Counted from the stretch's first letter, positions 36,283 through 48,239 are shown. The stretch is DNA of 64,000 bases from Mortierella alpina (GCA_029449245.1 JANATF010000010.1:248001-312000); one strand, 5' to 3'. The notes: generated by a model not told the origin, from the letters alone. Numbers and translations: made by a program.

Positions 36283-38925
36283 CTACAACGCCCATTGTTG
36301 GATGTCATCAGCTGTCGTAACGGTCTTCACAAAATCCAGCGGATATTCCTTGCGGAGCAAGTTGGCGAGGACCTTGCCGGGTCCTAGAGAGATGTAGTCA
36401 TGGACATTCTCCTGTTCCCGCAGATATCCAATGCTCGTGTGCCACTGCACAGTGCCGGTCACTTGTCTGACCAACAAGTCCGAAATGTCCTCGACTTTAG
36501 TGATCTATATCGGCCATACAAGAGGCACAACAGGCTTCATGTCAGTCGGGCACACTTGACGAAAGTTAAAAGAGGAGCCATGGAAACTCACAGCTTCAAC
36601 TTACAGGCTTAGCGGTGACATTTGAGATCACATTGATGATGGGCTTCTTGAAGTGAATATCCTTGAGCGCCTCCTTCATCGCATCTGCGGCAGGTTGCAT
36701 GAGGCTGCAATGGAATGGTGCCCTGTGTATCAAATGAACATGCAATAGGTCAGCTTTTACCGTCGATTTATAATGTGGGCAGACGTTTATCGAGTTCAAC
36801 GACTTACGAAACAGGGAGGTCCACAGCGCGAGCGGCGATCTTTTGCACCTGCAAGCTTCTTGACGCATGATCCACACCACGGACAGTGCCACTGATAACG
36901 ACCTGGAACGACTATTTACAGCGCGCAACAAAAGAGAGATACTTCGATCGTTAGTCATGCAACTCAGGTGAATGGAGCGCTCCACGCCCAGCAGTGTAGA
37001 TGTCAAAAAGCAACCTACGCTGTTGATGTTGGCAATCTCTGCGAGTTCGCCCGCTGGTAGGGTTGCCTTGATTTCGTCCATCGCCTTCACTAGCGCCTCC
37101 AATTTCGCCGGCCGTACGACCAGTGCCGACATGGCCGTCGTGCCTTTGTTAGTGACGGCTTTGGTCATAGCTTCACCGCGGAGTCTCTATTAGGTGGTAT
37201 CCAGTAGCGTTAGCAAATAACCATGACCGTTGATCCCAGAGGGTGAGCGGTATCCATGTAACAGACGACCACCTACCACCAGCTTGACGGCGTCTCTTAG
37301 GGTCACGGCCTTGGTCGCCACCAGGGCAGAGTACTCTCCCAGCGAATGGCCAAGGGCGTGCTTGCAGGTGTCCTCGATCTTGAATCCACGTTCACTCTCG
37401 AGGACGCGTAGCATCGCAATCGAAGTTGTTAGGATAGCAGGCTGTGCATTTTCAGTCCGGGTCAGGTCTTCCTGCGAGCCCTCAAACATGACGTTCTTGA
37501 GCGTGCCACCGAGGGCCTCGTCCGCCTCATCCACAACCTGACGTGCCACAGCGTAGGTGTCGTACAGATCCTTGCCCATCCCAACAAACTGAGATCCCTG
37601 ACCTAAAGACAGTCAGCAAATAGCATTGGTCAGTCCATTTGTCTCAGATCTCGTTCCTGGGCCCTGCACCTGCACGACGACGCAGAAAGAAAGTAAAAAA
37701 AAAGACGCCATGCATGCTCTCTTCTATCCCAGTGTGAGGTGGTATAAATAAATCGCTCACGCCGAGCACCACACGGTGCGGGGTCACGGACAAATGATAC
37801 ACGATGCAATAGCTGTACGAGAATGACGGAGTTATCGTTTGCACGAGGAAATAAAAAAGAAAAAGATGGCCATCGATGAAGATCGTGAGAATATTTCAGG
37901 ACAATGATGCCACAACCCACAAAAAAAGGGCTGAAGATGGGTTGCTTGGCCCAGATGAAGAAGGCACATCGTCATGACAGCTCTATTCCTGAAGCCCGAC
38001 CCTGCTGTTTGCGGTCCACGTCCCCCAGGTGAGGTGATTCGTCTGATTCGTCCAGAGCCCCCGTCAAGGTTCAAACTCCCGGCTGCCCTCTTTTGGTATA
38101 ACTCACTCAAACACGCCCTCACGTCCATCGGTCTACAGGGGCTCGTCGTCCACGCTTAGGTCGAGCTCGCTAACTCTGGTCCCCCTGACGCTTACTGCCA
38201 GCGTAAAGTGTCACAGCTCAAGTAAATTTCCCTTTGTCCTTTGTCCTGTCCCCACTCCTGGGCACTTCCCCACATTTTTCTTCTTTTGTCATTTGAGTTT
38301 TCTTTTTTCTTTCGGCATGGTTGTCGCGCAGCCCGTTGTTCAAACTACTGCAGGCCTCAGTGACCTCACTAAAGCCTCATCTAGCACCTGTCGCTGCCCT
38401 ACAACTGCTTATGCGTTACACCATGACTCAAAAATAAAAATAATTTGCTACGTACCAGGGAAAAGGATTGCCCAGTTGTTGCTGTCAGCACCCGACGACA
38501 TCTAACAAGACAAAGAGGCCAGAGACGATACAGCTATTAGCGCAACTCCCTCAAGAGATCACAAACAACTATCGTTGGGAGTTGCTGTGCATGAGAGAGA
38601 GTAGAGCGAATCGTACCAGAGATCTTCGATTTCTTGGAATAAACCGCGGCCGAGGCACGCTTGGGGCTGCTGTGGTTGGTTTTGAAGGTGCGGAACACAG
38701 GACATGTGAGGAGGAGGTGGCAGAGGAGGTCGGTGACACTGGTGTTGCTGCTGGTGCTGGTGCTGTGTGTTTTGAGGAAGGCGACAGTGTTGTTGCGAAG
38801 GCGTCGGCGACTGTGGAGAGGGCGGGCATTCCAGTGGCTGTGGGTCTTGACAGGAAGCGGCCGATGGAAGCTATTGGACTGGCGGAGGTGTCCACCAGGA
38901 CCGAGCGGATGGATGTGCAGGCCAT
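36283..38925 (-). CDS. MCT1: Mitochondrial malonyl-CoA:ACP transacylase
   Basis: Seven exons: complement(36283-36504, 36605-36722, 36808-36902, 37019-37186, 37277-37602, 38456-38501, 38617-38925), 427 aa. It moves malonyl groups from CoA to acyl carrier protein for type II fatty acid synthesis. The core motifs are FPGQGSQFVGMGKD, QPAI, the nucleophile elbow HALGHSLGEYSA (Ser about 205), RGEAM and the active-site His in SAPFHCSLMQPAA. The first exon encodes about 103 residues of Ser/Thr/Ala/Pro with Arg but few acids, ending PRPRFIPRNRRSL, as expected for a mitochondrial presequence. It joins in phase 0 to a 46-nt exon carrying NNWAILFPG. The intron between that exon and exon 3 is 853 nt, about eight times the usual length in this window. 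Neighbours are CCZ1 (200 bp downstream) and VPS35. Confidence 0.9.
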
Positions 38926-39319
38926 GTGCTGGTATATGGGCGTGTATGATCAGGGAGTGTTGGACCGATGATAGACAAGAGACACACAGACAAAGAAACA
39001 GAACGAGAGACACAGAGAGACAGAGACCGAGAGACCGAGAGAGAGACTGAAAGAGAGAGTGAGTGAATGAAGAGAGACGGAGAGCGCGACAGAGAGAGCG
39101 ACAGAGAGAATGACAGAAGAGGGTCGATGGTGAGCTGGTGAACAAGGTACGAGTGGAGAGAAAGGAAAAACGGAGAGATGGAGAGCCAGATTTCTCGCGT
39201 GCAAAAGAAGAGGATATGCCCCACCGTGAAGCCAGTCACAGACGAGTTGTGATTCACACATTCGGCCGATCGAATGCCGAAGCCGAGAATTTATTCTGCA
39301 CCTTATAGGCCTCGGTCAT
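38926..39319. other. Purine/pyrimidine-polarised intergenic region
   Basis: Between the MCT1 start (-) and the VPS35 stop (-). From 38986 to 39120 the plus strand is almost pure GAGAGACAGA-type repeat, i.e. a CT-rich tract on the transcribed-gene strand of MCT1. Such polypyrimidine tracts are common in fungal promoters. No gene. Confidence 0.65.
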
Positions 39320-42300
39320 CTAGACCGCTACACTGGCATCAAGCTCTGCATATTTCTCGTCGCCTGCGTTCTTACGCCGCTCCAGATGGTAGATCGTGTT
39401 GCGGAAGTGCGCCATAACGTACTCTGAAATGTGTGCAGGGTCGTTCTCAAGCAGCGAAGACGAGTTGGACGAGGGCGGATGTTGGTCCGGGTTCTCCATG
39501 TTGCCCAGGTTGGTGTTGATCAGATCAATAAGTCCATTCAAATACTTGACCGTGACCTACGTAGAGTATGACCAAGCGAACAGCATTAAGCACAGTGAGT
39601 AGTGAGGTAAAACAAAAAGTGGTGTGATCAAAAACTCAGACAATCATAGTTGCAAATCATCAGAAGTATAGGTGTCAGCATCGCCACTTACAGCCTCGTT
39701 TTGCTTCTCAAAGTAGTAGATGTATCGGTTCAGGATCTCCACAAACAGCTCAACGTTCGTGACAGAGTCCATGCAAGAGTCGGCAATCTTAAGAGCCTTC
39801 TGCAGGCACTCCAGGACGCGCTTGCCGTCACGGTAAGGCTCGGCTGATTCCTCGCCGTCTTCCTGCTGGCCGACGATCATGGTGCCCCACCAGAGATGAC
39901 TGCAGGTGTACACAGCACGGCACTGATCAGGTTTCTTGAGAAGCTTGGCTCCGTGCAATGCACACTTGGTAATAAGGGTATCGTAATGGTCCGCGTTAAA
40001 GCACGACGTCGTCTGCAATGTTCCAACCATGAGTGTGATCGCCTGGAACTGCGCCTTAGACTCCGAGATGGACTCCTCATAGATGGTGAATGCCTAGAAA
40101 ATAAAAGTCATATTAGAAACAGATCCTTAGATGTCCTGGACGAAAAGACAGAACACCATCTTGTAGGCGACTTCGACTCCATTTACCTGGACAAAGAACT
40201 CGTAGCAAATGTCTTCAAATCCGCACTCGTCAGCACTTTGGCCGGCAAGCAAGAAAAGACGCAGCACGATATCCGAGTTGTCGACCTTGCTGTGGAGAAT
40301 AGAGATAACCTGGTGGATGAATCTGAACAGGGTCGAGCACTTCTTCTCCCACCCTTCATCGGTCTCCTGCAATTTCTTGAAGCGGCGGGCCAGCTTGACA
40401 GCCTGGATGACCAGTGGTGGGAACATGTAGCGGATGCGCTCTCCTCCATCTCCGAATTGCTTTCTCGCTGCTGACAGGATGGCTGCCTGCGTGTCTGGAT
40501 CATCGCTCTTGAACAGATGGATGATGCGTGCAAGCTGACCCTGCTCCTCTGCAAAGTCTTCCAGATCGACACTACCGCTCTCGTTGCGGCTGTTGCGAGT
40601 ACTGCGGAAAGGGCTCGAGTTGTGACCTCCGTCCTTCTGGTCACGGACCATGACGGTGCAGATCTCCAACACTCCATTGACATCCTCAGGAGTGCTGATA
40701 ATCGTTCCGTTCTTCAAAATAGAGCCCACGACTGCGTGCGCAATAGCCCGGCGCGTCTGATAAGGCTGAAGTGCGAGAAGCGACGCAAAGTTGGGAAGAT
40801 CCAACAGAGTGAGAATGGAAGGATAGTGCTGAATGGGAGCTGAGAGCAGGTTCTGGAGGTTGTTGACTGTTTCTTTGTGCTGAAGATCAGGATTCTCATT
40901 GTACTCGATAGTCTTTTCCTTGGCAAAACTCAAGACCTGGTCGGCGTACCCAAGGTTCTCGGGATAGCAGCTGAGCGACAAGTTGATCAACGACACCAGC
41001 AGGGCAGTAATATCCTGAATAGAGAGGTCAGGACGGAACTAAGAGTGCAGTAATGATTACAAAGAAAAGAGTTAGTGGTCAATGTCCGATGCATAACACA
41101 AGCCAGTCAGCATCATCGCAGTCGGCATGGCTGCAGTTGCTTAATCCTACCTTGACAAGTTCCACAATCTTTCCCCAGAAAATCTCAAACAACTTGACAT
41201 CTTCGGGAATGCCTCTGATCTTGCGGATCTTGGGTGGTTTGGGAGCTGCCTCAGGTTGCTCCTCAGTCTCTTCCGTGACGGTCTCTGTTCCCTCGTCCTT
41301 TGCCTCTGCATTCTCATCCTCTTTATCCTCAGCTCCCTCCTTTGCTTCTGTCTCACCCTGCTCCTTCTTCGCGACATCCTCCTCGGGCTTGACAGTGGCA
41401 GTCTTGGGAGTGGCGGGTGCCTCGGATTCCTCGTCGTCATCATTACTGTCCGCCTCTCGGGCAGCATGGGCAGCCAACCGGTCAACCAGAGCAATAACAA
41501 TCTGTTTCACGTTGACTTTTGGGTGCAACTGAGCAGTTGCCGACAACAAAGGTCCAAGGGTTCTCAAGTGAAAATCGTCCGGGAAAACCTGTTTAGCAAG
41601 GAAAGCAGAGTCAGAATAAAGAGAGGTAGGCGCATCCTTCCATGTGTAGAGGCAAAAAGAGTCAAGATGCGCTGTTGTACCTGAATGATCACTTCCATGA
41701 GGTACTCCTGGGCAATAACATCCTTGCAGCTGACGATCTGCTCGAGCACACTAGGCAAGATGGTCTGACAGGATATTGAAAACACATCAGTCAGAAGTGA
41801 ACAGAAAAGGCGGTGTGCAGAGAAGGACAAGTCTCTGAAAGTCTTTATAGTCTTACCGACTGATAAACACTCAAATCAACGCTGTCCAGCTGACTGAGGC
41901 GCACAAGGTTGGTGCCGACCAAGATTCGAAGCTCCTTGCGCTCCATCTCCCGTTTTTCGCGCTCTCTAGAGTGTCCCTGGTGCTGAAGGCGAACCCACAG
42001 CTTATTCATCTCGATGAAATTAGTGAGAATGAACTGGATCGAGTCTGTAATGTTTCCTTCGGGACTATTACAAGACAACAACAACCAGGCATTAGCGTTT
42101 GACCTCACGAGCAAACTTTGCGATAAGGAGGACCGAGCTAGGGGCGTCTAATATATTACCCGTCATCTGTTCCCAATGGAAGACCATTCCTTGTTTGACC
42201 GCTGAGATAGTATCTCAAGAACAAACCACGCGTAGGGTGTTGGACTCCTCGAGTCATTTCCATCATATCTCTCATGATCTCCTTGACCGGGGCATCGGGC

Positions 42301-42918
42301 ATCTCCATGTAGACGCTTCCAACGGTGATCATGAGGTAAAGGCGAGGGACAATGTTGCCTGCGTACTGTACCAGCTCGTACAGATCGGCCAGATGGTGGC
42401 GTCCGCTTTGATGAGCCTCTTTGAGATAGGTGGACACATGGCGCAAGGCGTCAAAGATGGCCATGTCTTAGAGGAACAACGATACGATACGCATGGTGTC
42501 AGTTCAATGTGTAGCAGCGCAGTGGACCCCTTCTCTGTGTCGAGGAAAGTGTGTCTACCTACAGAGTTCATAGTAGTTCTTGGGAGTCAGTGCAGACGTA
42601 CGGAGCTCAGAGAGCATGGTCGAGCAGTGCTTCAGGCCATCCATGAGTTTGTTGTTGTCCTAAGAAGTGAGCCGATGGCAAAACGCGGGATATGTTGCGG
42701 AGTGCAGAGGGTTAGGAGGCGATTCGACCCGCGATGACCAAGGCGAGCTTGCCAAGCCGGGGCGGGTGGAGCAAACAAACGCAAGCGCATGGCGTGGGGA
42801 TTTCTCTCTCTCGTTTTACCAGACACCGCTTCATTTGAAACGACTGGACCTTGACGACGCCCAGGGCGTCCTCGAGGAACTTTGCCTGGTCTTCGACTGA
42901 TGGCGCCGAGGTGGTCAT
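39320..42918 (-). CDS. VPS35: VPS35 retromer subunit
   Basis: Nine exons: complement(39320-39556, 39692-40093, 40187-41038, 41151-41588, 41681-41764, 41857-42064, 42160-42466, 42563-42659, 42820-42918), 907 aa. It is the alpha-solenoid core of the retromer cargo complex, which recycles receptors from endosomes. Conserved parts include the N-terminus [66 protein letters not shown] (contains the R-x-x-L-L/YL Rab7/Vps26-binding region), [20 protein letters not shown], and [17 protein letters not shown]. Human VPS35 is 796 aa. The excess comes largely from an acidic Glu/Lys insertion at about residues 306-385, encoded inside exon 6 between [11 protein letters not shown]-like [15 protein letters not shown] and [15 protein letters not shown]. 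This insertion sits in a loop region and should not break the solenoid. Confidence 0.95.
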
Positions 42919-43068
42919 GGGTGGGATTGCAGAAGAGGGGTTGTGTGGCGGGTGATGGTGAGAGACTTGAAAGATGCAGCACTCTAGACTCAAACGTGGT
43001 CTGAGAAAAAAACTGCTCAGTCGACTTCCGGTTGCAAGTGACGTGAGGAATTGCACGTGATTTATTCT

Positions 43069-44103
43069 TTAGTTCTTCGAGGGTGGGGGTGGGGTCGCCG
43101 CATAGGGCTGCTGCGAGATCGGCTGCTGCGAGATCGGCTGCTGCTGCGGGGGGAAGGGCTGGGCATAGGGCGACGACGCCGGGCTGTACACAGGCTGCTG
43201 GGGAGGAGGCTGCTGCTGGAGAGGCACCAGCGTCACAGCTGTACCGTAGGCCATGACTTCCGTCATTCTAAACGGCGCATAGAAAATCAAACGTGTCAGC
43301 AACATTAAAGCGCAAGGTTCAAGGGGTCAAACGGCAGCTGCACACCGTGCTGCAAACAGAGTGTTATCGAATACCCCTAGTAAACAATGAAGAGAATCAA
43401 TCAATAGACAAGGGTATGTAAGTTACGTGAACCACAAGCGAAAGGCATCCCACGGACAGCAATCAGGCCAATACGACTTCATCCGTCGCCTACCTCAAGA
43501 ATTTCTTGGCCAGTGAACTGGACTCCAATGACGGCTGCGGAAACGAAGAAGGAGGTTAGTAAGGATGAGCAGGACACCGTGGGAGCGTTTTTGGCTGCGC
43601 GCTCTCTCGCCGTTCGCCAACTAACCATTGCCGCCAGCAGCCGCAGCATGCTCAAGCATCCTCAGGAAGGCCCTCTCACGAGCCTTCTCAGCCATCTCGA
43701 TATAGGTTGAGCTCTCCCCTCCTGTAAACGAGGCAAACGCCCCGAGAATGGCTTTTCCTGCCTATGATATCACCGAGGACGTCAGGACGCATAAGTGAAA
43801 TAAGGTCTTTGGAACAGGTGCCTGTCCAAAAGAAGCGGTGCTCAAAAGCCAGCTGTGAGACTCACGTTTGGGTTCCTCACGGTAATACTTCGGACATTGG
43901 CAAAAGGTACAGTAGAATGAGATTAAGCGTCCTTGGTCTGTTTCATGGTCACAGTAGCATGGGTGCGTGGATTGCAGTGAATGAAGCGCGTTTTACCCTC
44001 GAACAACTCCATGAGCCTGAGCAACAAAGTAGCCAGGGTAGTCGAAGGCCGTGGTGGTGAAGCGTCGGTCGACTGAGCGGACGGGCTGGGCAGAGGTGGA
44101 CAT
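43069..44103 (-). CDS. YbjQ/UPF0145-like protein, copy 2 (frame problem at last junction)
   Basis: Exons: complement(43069-43267, 43494-43534, 43626-43761, 43866-43887, 43997-44103), about 168 aa. Same family as 16613-17366: DYPGYFVAQAHGVVRG, ITVRNPN, LGAFASFTGGESSTYIEM, AAAAGGN, VIGVQFTGQEILE, then MTEVMAYGTAVTLVP and a Pro/Gln tail with an ISQQP repeat. Exon 43866-43887 is the same 22-nt microexon as in copy 1. The first four exons join in phase. The last junction does not: the only canonical donor (GAG|GTAGGC at 43494) and acceptor (TTTAG|AATGACG at 43268) leave the conserved EVMAYGT frame out by two bases. Copy 1 has one more Glu at this point, so two bases are missing, an unrecognised microexon or non-canonical site is used, or the copy is damaged. 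Divergent promoter shared with the IFRD gene (191 bp between starts). Confidence 0.75.
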
Positions 44104-44294
44104 TTCTAGGCTGAATTGAGGATGAGCGGATGGTGAACAGACGAGAAATACGAGTAGAGAGAAAGCACCCATGTCTGATAAGTCATCGAGACGGACTGCT
44201 TTTGTGGTGCAAGTCTGAGAACTTTTTTTTTCAAGCTTCATTCCTTTTTGACTCTTCACCCTTCACTCCTTACAACACACCATTACTGCACCTC

Positions 44295-46378
44295 ATGTAC
44301 AACAACAAGCAACCCGCGAGCGGTAGAGGGAAAACGACCTCGAAAAAGAAACAGCTCCAGGACTTGGAGCGCGTTGCCGGATCCTCCTCTCGGCCTTCCT
44401 CGCGCCCTTCCTCCAGGGTGGGCTCCCGTGTCAACTCGGACAACGAGGAGAGCGACAACGAGTTTGATGGAGCAGACGGCGATGACTTTGATGACATCCA
44501 GCACCAGGCTGAGCTCACCTGGGAGGCGCAGTTGAAGGACGCCATCGAGGAGCTCTACGAGAAGCGTTCAAGGTAAAAAGAGGACAGTACTTTTTGATGC
44601 AAAACTAAACTCAGCGAGGAAAGAGCGTGCATGCCGCAGCACATTTTATTATTGTTCTTGTTCATGGGCATCGCTCTGTCGAACTTAACTCAACTTCCTA
44701 TGCGCTCTAGTGCTCGTGAAGCTGCTCTAACAAGGCTGCAGACCATCATCTCGCAACATTTCACTGCCGACTTGCTCGACTCGCAACGAGACGACCTCAT
44801 GGATCTTTTGAAAAAGAGCATCAAGAAAGGTGGCACTCGAGAATGTGTCCTAGCAGCTAGTGGTAATGTGTTACGTCATGACGAAGGATGGGGAGGAGAA
44901 AAACTGTTGTCCAGAAACTTGTTACGAAAGAGAGTGTGAGAAAAATATGGATCAAAGTAGAGACCACTCCGCGCGATAAGATTATGTCACTATTCCCGTT
45001 TTTGACCTTTTTTTTTCTTTCTTCATTCCGCGTGTAATTGTTCTTAGTGATCTCGCTCGTCTTCATCACTATCGGCGAAGATGATGAAAAGATGTTCACC
45101 GACCTGGCACCTTTGCTGAAGTACACGATCACAAACCACGAACAGGCAGAAGTCAAGGCAGCGGTAGGTGAATTGTAACAAGCCAACTCTGATTCTGTCA
45201 GCACCCCCTCTTGAAACTGAACCTTGTCTCTGTCCATAATAGTGCATCCATGCCCTCGGAACAGCCTGCTTCATCTCCTCCACTCCACAGCCCTCCCATC
45301 TGCCTTCCTATGAACTCCTTGGATTCTTCTCCGACATTGCCCTTTCGTCCGGTGCTTCTGTTAATGCCCCTCAAAACGCAGAGACGCTCGCTGCTGCCTT
45401 TGAAGCCTTTGGCGTGCTTTACGCCGGTCTCTTTCCTCATCTTGGACCCAAGGAGACCACAATACGGGCGCGGCGGTTCTTCAACAACATTATCGCTGCT
45501 GCAATAACCCAACTGGAACACCCTTCGGTAGAAGTTAGGGTCGCAGCGGGTGAGACCATTGCTTTGATGCTAGAGATCTTGGGCGACTACCAGCGTCAGC
45601 GAGACGACGGCGATCTATCGGACGACGAGGAAGCCTCAGAGACTTACAACGAAGATGATCCCGAGGATTTGGAAGAGGTAACTGGCGATTTCAGATATGA
45701 CGATCTTGACGGTCTTATTGCTGCTCTGGGAGCATTGTCCACAGACTCGAACAGACACCGGAGCAAGAAGGAGAGATCCGCAGGTCGCTCTGCATTCAGA
45801 GATATCTTGAAGAGCGTCGAGTCTCAGGAGCGCCCAACCGAGTCCCTCAAGTTGAAGGAGTATGACGTTGACTTTGACGGGTGGGGTAAGTGTCCATGGA
45901 TGACAATACTTGATCTTTGAACGACTCTCTTTTCCGAGACAAGTCTATGGGGCAAGCATTGTCTTGCACTAACTAGCCCATCTGTTTTCTTTTTTGTATG
46001 ATTGTAGTTGAGATTATCCAGCTTCACTATTTGCGGGACCGTCTCACGTCAGGTCTCCAGACCCACTTCGTGCATAACACCATGATCCACACGATCCTGC
46101 CTGCCACGGCCATCCTCTATGCGCCAGCAGAAGGATCCGGCGCATTCTCATCCGGATCTCGCTTGGCAGCAGCAGCAGTGACGTCCCAGGTCGGGTCCAA
46201 AGCTGGATCAAGAGCTGGATCACGGCCATCATCCTCAATGGGTATATATGCCGATGCAGAGGAGACCAAGGCAGAGCTGGACAAGGTGGACCGGAAATAT
46301 TTGAATGCAGAGATGGCCAAAATGAGGCAGGTGCAGCGCAAGAAGGAAAGAGGTCGTGAGAAATACGACGACTATTAA
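44295..46378 (+). CDS. IFRD family protein (interferon-related developmental regulator-like)
   Basis: Five exons: 44295-44572, 44711-44862, 45048-45163, 45243-45885, 46008-46378; 519 aa, phases consistent. The IFRD N-terminal ARM-like helical repeats are recognised from LTWEAQLKDAIEELYEKRSS, AREAALTRLQTIISQHF, GTRECVLAASVISLVFITIG, EVKAACIHALGTACFI, EAFGVLYAGLFPHLG and VRVAAGETIALMLEI. The C-terminal IFRD part has KLKEYDVDFDGWVEIIQLHY, and the tail ends KKERGREKYDDY. A Ser/Arg and acidic N-terminal leader (SSSRPSSRPSSRVGSR) precedes the domain. IFRD proteins are nuclear co-regulators in animals, and IFRD1 has also been linked to ribosome rescue or recycling; the fungal role is not established. 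The gene runs tail-to-tail with the GPI protein, 135 bp apart, with AATAAA at 46422. Confidence 0.9.
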
Positions 46379-46421
46379 ACCATTGACGACCCCTGTTCCC
46401 AATTTTTGTTTTCCTTAATAC

Positions 46422-46427
46422 AATAAA
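46422..46427 (+). terminator. Polyadenylation-signal-like AATAAA
   Basis: AATAAA 44 nt after the IFRD stop and 87 bp before the stop of the convergent GPI-protein gene. Confidence 0.45.
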
Positions 46428-46513
46428 TGCAATTTACAAAGGGATCTAATGCATATGTGGCAATATCTGTGCCGCTGACGCCGAGCATTTTATTGAATGG
46501 CAAGGCAATACGC

Positions 46514-47440
46514 TTAGTAGCTAAAAGTAGCGGCCAAGGCCAGGGCAGCGATCGCACCGATGGTCTCAATGGATGGTGAGCCTCGCGAGCTAGCGCCGCT
46601 GGTTGTAGGCTTAGACCCATTTCCGGAGCTCGAACCGGATCCTGATCCAGAACCCGAGCCGGAGCCAGAGCCAGAGCCCGATCCTCCAGTACCTGCACCT
46701 CCAGTCGGCAGAGGCATCGAAGCCGAGCCGGTGGCAATACCGCTAATCACAGTGGGAACTGAAGTGGCGTTGGGTGATCCTGCAGGAGGCTTGCAGGCTG
46801 AGCCGTCAGGCATGGTGTACACACCAGGGACGACGTTCCAGCAGCCCTTGGTAGAGATACCTAACACAGTTGCAAATGAAGTCGGGTAAGCGGATGCTGT
46901 CCTTTTTTTTTTTGACAAAGAGAGGGGAAACAATGAAGGAACAAAAAAAAAAAACAAAAAAAAAGACGTACTGGTGTTGCAGTCCACATTGTCATCGTTG
47001 GCACAGCAGCGGAGACAGAAGGTGTTGGTCGCAGGCTCGATCAGCGAGACAAACTTCTTGTATCCAACACAGGAGTATGGCCATCCATGCGAGTCCATCT
47101 GGCCTCCTTCGTCCGTGGGAGTCTGGGCCCACACGGATGAATCGATGCACCCAGTGACCTGAACATAGGTGGTGTTGATCGCGTAGTTGGCACTCAGGAT
47201 GTATCCCTTGGGCATAGGGGGTCCCAGCTTGGAAGGTGGACCGTAGCAGTAGACGGAGGCACATCCTTCGTTGGGCGCCACAGGTGTAACACCATAGCCT
47301 GTCAACATCGTGCAGAACTCGGTTGCAGAAGTGACCGAGGTGATAATGTTCTGAGTTGCGTTCTTTGTACAGGTGACAGGCTCGTACGCGAGGGCAGGGG
47401 CTGCCAAGGCAGCTAGGAGCATCACGGTCTTCATGAACAT
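46514..47440 (-). CDS. Secreted, probably GPI-anchored cysteine-rich protein
   Basis: Two exons: complement(46514-46860, 46972-47440), 271 aa. The start MFMKTVMLLAALAAPALA is a clear signal peptide with cleavage after ALA (about residue 18); the second Met at codon 3 could also be used. The mature part has about ten cysteines, including CLRCC, GCASVYCYG and CIDSSVW, and several N-glycosylation sites (NAT, NTT). It ends with a Gly-Ser repeat linker, then SGASSRGSPSIETIG and a hydrophobic AIAALALAATFSY tail, the usual layout of a fungal GPI-anchor signal. The 111-nt intron contains long A/T homopolymers. The gene is probably a cell-wall or plasma-membrane surface protein. I do not recognise the cysteine domain; it resembles unannotated families of early-diverging fungi only in general design. 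Confidence 0.85.
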   Translation of the reverse strand: MFMKTVMLLAALAAPALAYEPVTCTKNATQNIITSVTSATEFCTMLTGYGVTPVAPNEGCASVYCYGPPSKLGPPMPKGYILSANYAINTTYVQVTGCIDSSVWAQTPTDEGGQMDSHGWPYSCVGYKKFVSLIEPATNTFCLRCCANDDNVDCNTSTSFFLFFFFVPSLFPLSLSKKKRTASAYPTSFATVLGISTKGCWNVVPGVYTMPDGSACKPPAGSPNATSVPTVISGIATGSASMPLPTGGAGTGGSGSGSGSGSGSGSGSGSSSGNGSKPTTSGASSRGSPSIETIGAIAALALAATFSY

Positions 47441-48239
47441 GATGTAGGGGATTATTGTTGAGGTGGAAAGCTAAGGGTGATTTATCAGGGTAAGTGTAGT
47501 AGAGGAGTGGACAAAGGACAAAAGAGGCACAAACGATGAGTGAGGTGAGAGGGAGGCGAAGCAGTGGGTAGAGAACGGAAAGAGGTACTGGAGCAGTTGA
47601 ACACAAGACAAAAGACCAGAGAACGGTCATTGCAGCAATCCTATTTATTACCTTCACATACAACTTGCGTACGCACTCTAGACTCTGTGAATGGATGCGC
47701 TTTACTATAACGCTACTTTCGCTCAATGCTAACCTTGTCTTGTTGGTCGCTTGCCCATCTATAATTACAAAACCCGTTCGAAATACAGTGCTATCGGCGA
47801 GCCAATACTGGTGCTAGAGGACAATAAACGATTGGGCCTACTCTCTCTCGCTCATTCACAATGCCCCCCCTAATCCTTGGCGTTGCTCTCAAGCCCCACT
47901 AACGATAATGTCTTTCACCACGCTCACTCGTCCATATACACCAAGAAGGTTCACGTTCTGTTACAGGGACACCTCAGCTGGACGGATAAACAGACTGTGT
48001 CGAGCTATTTTCAACCTCGGCAAAACATGGTCGTGCGATCAACAATTACCATAATAAGATTCAAATGCTCTCGAAAGATAATCCACATCTTGGACCGCAA
48101 AACATATTCAATACAATATAGACCATGCCATAAGCAGCGGCCTTTTAATGCCTTAACATGCAGGCGGAGAGGACAGCCTGTGTTACGACTCAAGAGCTAC
48201 CCTAAAGAAGATCCTCTCCCACAAGTACATGTACTCTGC
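47441..48239. other. Intergenic upstream of GPI-protein gene
   Basis: Holds the promoter of the gene starting at 47440. No gene is recognised; short frames lack conserved features. The tandem array begins at its right end. Confidence 0.55.

Noticed and set aside
38537-39145. 202-codon minus-strand frame overlapping the MCT1 first exon
   Set aside because: It joins the next exon out of phase; the overlapping frame starting at 38925 joins in phase 0 and ends in a basic presequence-like segment.
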